A DNA stretch of 64,000 nt. Source: Aquibium carbonis. GTDB taxonomy: Bacteria > Pseudomonadota > Alphaproteobacteria > Rhizobiales > Rhizobiaceae. The translations under genes were made by a program, and so were the position numbers. The number at the start of each line of letters is the position of its first letter. Positions within the stretch are counted from its first letter, which is position 1. The stretch lies in NCBI RefSeq assembly GCF_003970795.1, contig NZ_RWKW01000035.1, positions 62,001 through 126,000 of the forward strand, read 5' to 3'. The notes beneath the pieces are model-generated. The model did not search any database. It saw nothing but the letters and a program-made list of their open reading frames with translations, and was not told where the DNA came from. Below, one piece after another: positions 61,413-64,000 of the stretch.

Positions 61413-63728
61413 ATGGCGTGGATCATCATCATTGCATTGGCGGGAGCGGCCATCGCGCGACCAGCCGCCAACCTGTTCGGCAAGGCGACGGGCTGGGTGA
61501 TGAGCCTGATTCCGCTTGCCCTGTTCATCATGATCCTGCGCCATGCCGGGGACGTGGCGGACGGCGGCGCCGTGATCGCAACGATGTCCTGGGTGCCGTC
61601 GCTCGGGGTTGACCTGACCTTGCGGCTCGATGGCTTCTCGATGCTCTTCGGGCTCCTGATCACCGGCATCGGCACGCTGGTCACGGTCTATGCCGGCGCG
61701 TATTTCGCCGAGAAGCCGGCCGCCGACATGGGCCGCTTCCTGGCGCTGATTCTCCTGTTCATGACCGCCATGCTCGGCACCGTGCTGTCCGACGATCTGA
61801 TCGTCATGTTCGTGTTCTGGGAACTGACGAGCCTGACCTCCTTCATGCTGATCGGCTTCGACGCCCACAAGGCGGAGGCGCGCAAGGCGGCGATCCAGTC
61901 GCTGCTGGTCACCGGCGGCGGCGGCCTCGTGCTGTTCGCCGGCATCCTCCTGATCGGCATGACGCTCGGCACCTTCTCGTTCACCGAAATCCTCGCCCGC
62001 GCCGACGAACTCGTCGCCAGCCCGTGGGCCGGCGTGATCGCGGTGCTGATCATGATCGGCGCCTTCACCAAATCGGCTCAGGTCCCGTTCCACTTCTGGC
62101 TGCCGAACGCGATGGCGGCGCCGACGCCTGCGTCCGCCTATCTCCATTCCGCCACGATGGTGAAGCTCGGCATCTACCTGCTCGCCCGCTTCGACGCGGT
62201 CTTCGCTTCGGCGCCGGCCTTTGGCGCGACGCTGGTGGTGGTCGGTTCGCTGACGATGCTGGTCGCCGCGCTCAAGGCGTTGCGGGCGGAAGGCTACAAG
62301 GCCGTCCTGGCGCACTCCACCGTCGCGTCGCTCGGCATCCTGGTGATGCTGATCGGGCTCGACGGAGAGGTCGCGGCGGTGGCCACGGTCGGCTTCATCC
62401 TGGCGCATGCGCTCTACAAGGCGGCCCTGTTCTTCTGCGCCGGCACGGCCATCCACGCCACCGGCGAGACGAGCCTGCGCAAGCTCGGCGGGCTCGCCCG
62501 CTTCCTGCCGGTGACCGCCGTCGCTGCAGTTCTGGCAAGCCTCAGCATGGCCGGGCTGCCACCCTTCGTCGGCTTCATCTCGAAGGAGTACCTGTTCGAG
62601 GCGCAGCTGACCAATGGCTGGAACGTGGTCCCGATCGTCGTCGCCGTCCTGGTGAACGCGGTCATGTGCGGCGTGGCCGGCGTGGTCTCCATCAAGCCGT
62701 TCTACTTCAAGAGCCACCGGGTCGAGACGGTGAAGCATGGCGAGACGCCGGGTCTCCTCGTCGGACCGCTGTTGCTTGCGAGCGGGGGCATCATCATCGG
62801 GCTGTTCCCGGACGGGATCGGCAACCTCCTGATCGGTCCGGCCGCGTCGGCGCTGTATGGCAGCCCGATCGACGTCTCCTTCCAGCTCTGGCACGGCCTG
62901 ACGCCCATGCTGGTCCTCAGTGCGCTGGTCGTTGCGATCGGCGTGGCGATCGTCGTCTGGTGGGACTTCATCCACGACCACCTGCGCCGCCACGACCGCC
63001 TGTTTCGCCTGATCGGCGACGGCGGCTATCACTGGGTGGTCGACGGCACCCTGCACATCGCGCGCAGCTCTACGCGTGTCCTGCAGAATGGCGACCAGCG
63101 GCGCTACACCGCCATCGTCGTGGCGGTGGTGGTGGCGGGGCTGGCCTTCGCGCTCCTTGCCGGGCCGGCCGGTCTCTACATCGCCGCACCCGACGGATCG
63201 CTGCGAGCCTCGGTCGCGATCGTGCTTTTCCTGAGCGCGGCCGGCGCCGTTGCCACCGTGCTGGCGCGCTCGCTGATCGCGGCCCTCGTCTCGGTCGGCA
63301 TCGTCGGCTTCGCCGTGGCGGTGATCTTCATGCTCAATGGAGCACCCGACCTCGCGCTGACGCAGATCGCGGTGGAAACCCTCCTCGTCATCCTGCTGAC
63401 GGCGGTGCTGCTGCGTCTGCCTGCACGGCAGCGGCACTCGAGGACAGTCGGCGAACGCCGGCGCGACGTCGGGCTGGCCACCGCGTTCGGGGCGGTGATC
63501 TTCCTGGCGGTCGCCAGCATGAGCGTCATCCCGCTCGACATGAGCCTGTCCGACTATTTCGGCCAGACCAGCTACCTGGAAGGTTTCGGCCGCAACGTCG
63601 TGAACGTGATCCTGGTCGACTACCGCGCCATCGACACCCTGGGGGAGATCGCCGTGGTCGCCTTTGCAACCCTCGCTGTGTGGGCGCTGCTGCGCAACAC
63701 CGGCCCCAAGACGCGGACCAAGGAGTAG
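61413..63728 (+). CDS. mrpA: Mrp-type Na+(K+)/H+ antiporter subunit A
   Basis: Membrane protein of 771 residues with about 20 hydrophobic segments. The proton-pumping core shared with complex I NuoL is present (FVFWELTSLTSFMLIGF, KSAQVPFHFWLPNAMAAPTP, SAYLHSATMVKLGIYLLARF, FILAHALYKAALFFCAG). The C-terminal part carries the MrpA-specific region and MnhB-like helices. In rhizobia this is the Pha system for K+ efflux and alkaline growth. ATG 61413 is chosen, with a GTG at 61407 possible. mrpB follows after five bases. Confidence 0.95.
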   Translation: MAWIIIIALAGAAIARPAANLFGKATGWVMSLIPLALFIMILRHAGDVADGGAVIATMSWVPSLGVDLTLRLDGFSMLFGLLITGIGTLVTVYAGAYFAEKPAADMGRFLALILLFMTAMLGTVLSDDLIVMFVFWELTSLTSFMLIGFDAHKAEARKAAIQSLLVTGGGGLVLFAGILLIGMTLGTFSFTEILARADELVASPWAGVIAVLIMIGAFTKSAQVPFHFWLPNAMAAPTPASAYLHSATMVKLGIYLLARFDAVFASAPAFGATLVVVGSLTMLVAALKALRAEGYKAVLAHSTVASLGILVMLIGLDGEVAAVATVGFILAHALYKAALFFCAGTAIHATGETSLRKLGGLARFLPVTAVAAVLASLSMAGLPPFVGFISKEYLFEAQLTNGWNVVPIVVAVLVNAVMCGVAGVVSIKPFYFKSHRVETVKHGETPGLLVGPLLLASGGIIIGLFPDGIGNLLIGPAASALYGSPIDVSFQLWHGLTPMLVLSALVVAIGVAIVVWWDFIHDHLRRHDRLFRLIGDGGYHWVVDGTLHIARSSTRVLQNGDQRRYTAIVVAVVVAGLAFALLAGPAGLYIAAPDGSLRASVAIVLFLSAAGAVATVLARSLIAALVSVGIVGFAVAVIFMLNGAPDLALTQIAVETLLVILLTAVLLRLPARQRHSRTVGERRRDVGLATAFGAVIFLAVASMSVIPLDMSLSDYFGQTSYLEGFGRNVVNVILVDYRAIDTLGEIAVVAFATLAVWALLRNTGPKTRTKE

Positions 63729-63733
63729 CGGCC

Positions 63734-64000
63734 ATGCAGATCATCTTTCCGACCATGTCGCGGCTGTTCTTCATCCTGATGATCGGCGTGTCGCTCTACA
63801 TGCTGTTTCGGGGCCACAACGAGCCCGGCGGCGGCTTCATCGGCGGGCTGATCGCAGCGCTGGGCTTTGCGCTGCTGGCGATGGCGCATGACGTCGGCGC
63901 CGCGCGCAGGGCCTTGATGGTCCACCCCGTCGCGCTGATGGGTGGCGGGCTGCTCCTGTCCTTCGTCAGCGGACTGCCCGGCCTCCTGTCGGACCAGTCC
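63734..64000 (+). CDS. mrpB: Mrp-type Na+(K+)/H+ antiporter subunit B (partial, runs off window)
   Basis: The first 89 residues are visible from ATG 63734. MrpB features are SRLFFILMIGVSLYMLFRGH and NEPGGGFIGGLIAALGFALL. It continues the Mrp operon, whose other subunits should lie to the right. Confidence 0.93.
   Translation, partial: MQIIFPTMSRLFFILMIGVSLYMLFRGHNEPGGGFIGGLIAALGFALLAMAHDVGAARRALMVHPVALMGGGLLLSFVSGLPGLLSDQS

Noticed and set aside
61248-63437. A 729-codon minus-strand frame opposite mrpA
   Set aside because: Highly charged antisense translation rich in Gln, Arg, Asp and His without hydrophobic core; mrpA on the plus strand is certain.

Overview
The window is high-GC, densely packed bacterial chromosome. 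Protein content (class I PHA synthase, alaC-hom-glpX-recJ block, folE/hisI/yidD/thrS block, Mrp antiporter, many paired sugar ABC genes) and the style of the small intergenic repeats point to an alphaproteobacterium of the order Hyphomicrobiales (Rhizobiales), most like the Mesorhizobium/Phyllobacteriaceae group. This is inferred from gene content and protein character; no database search was possible. I see no rRNA, CRISPR array, transposase or phage gene.

Left part, 1-13.7 kb, is one catabolic island. A LacI-type regulator (cut by the window edge) diverges from a long co-directional series: Tat-exported substrate-binding protein, two MalFG-type permeases, two ABC ATPases with complementary active-site defects, a Gfo/Idh/MocA oxidoreductase, a TIM-barrel sugar isomerase/epimerase, a DUF4432 mutarotase-like protein, and then a three-part oxygenase (histidine-box membrane di-iron oxygenase, Rieske ferredoxin, FAD ferredoxin reductase) and a PanB-fold protein that has lost the usual metal ligands. 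The whole resembles rhizopine (moc) catabolism, where MocDEF-type proteins are thought to remove an O-methyl group. I propose uptake and oxidative demethylation or hydroxylation of a modified polyol or sugar. This is the best candidate for an undescribed system.

Middle part, 13.7-42.6 kb, is mostly core genome: tRNA-Glu, a DUF882 lipoprotein, phaC, alaC, hom (broken by a one-base frameshift), a LytTR membrane regulator, glpX, recJ, a patatin, hisI, folE, an IscU-like protein, a MntA-HepT toxin-antitoxin pair wedged in front of yidD, thrS, an acyltransferase, nitroreductase and flavin reductase genes, a SoxR regulator with a clear SoxR box facing an MFS exporter, aminopeptidase P, prmA, a Sco protein, creA and others.

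Right part, 42.6-64 kb, is more accessory. Head-to-head palindromic repeats, like bacterial REP/BIME elements, flank a solitary GIY-YIG nuclease gene. A UvrD/PcrA helicase carries an in-frame peptide of about 60 residues made from another repeat family, a second copy of which lies at 59.8 kb. A 1529-residue autotransporter, a DnaQ-CBS-DUF294 fusion and several small conserved unknowns follow. A cobalamin riboswitch precedes a Rieske oxygenase and its hybrid FAD/2Fe-2S reductase (glycine-betaine-monooxygenase-like) plus an 83-residue unknown. The window ends in mrpA and the beginning of mrpB.
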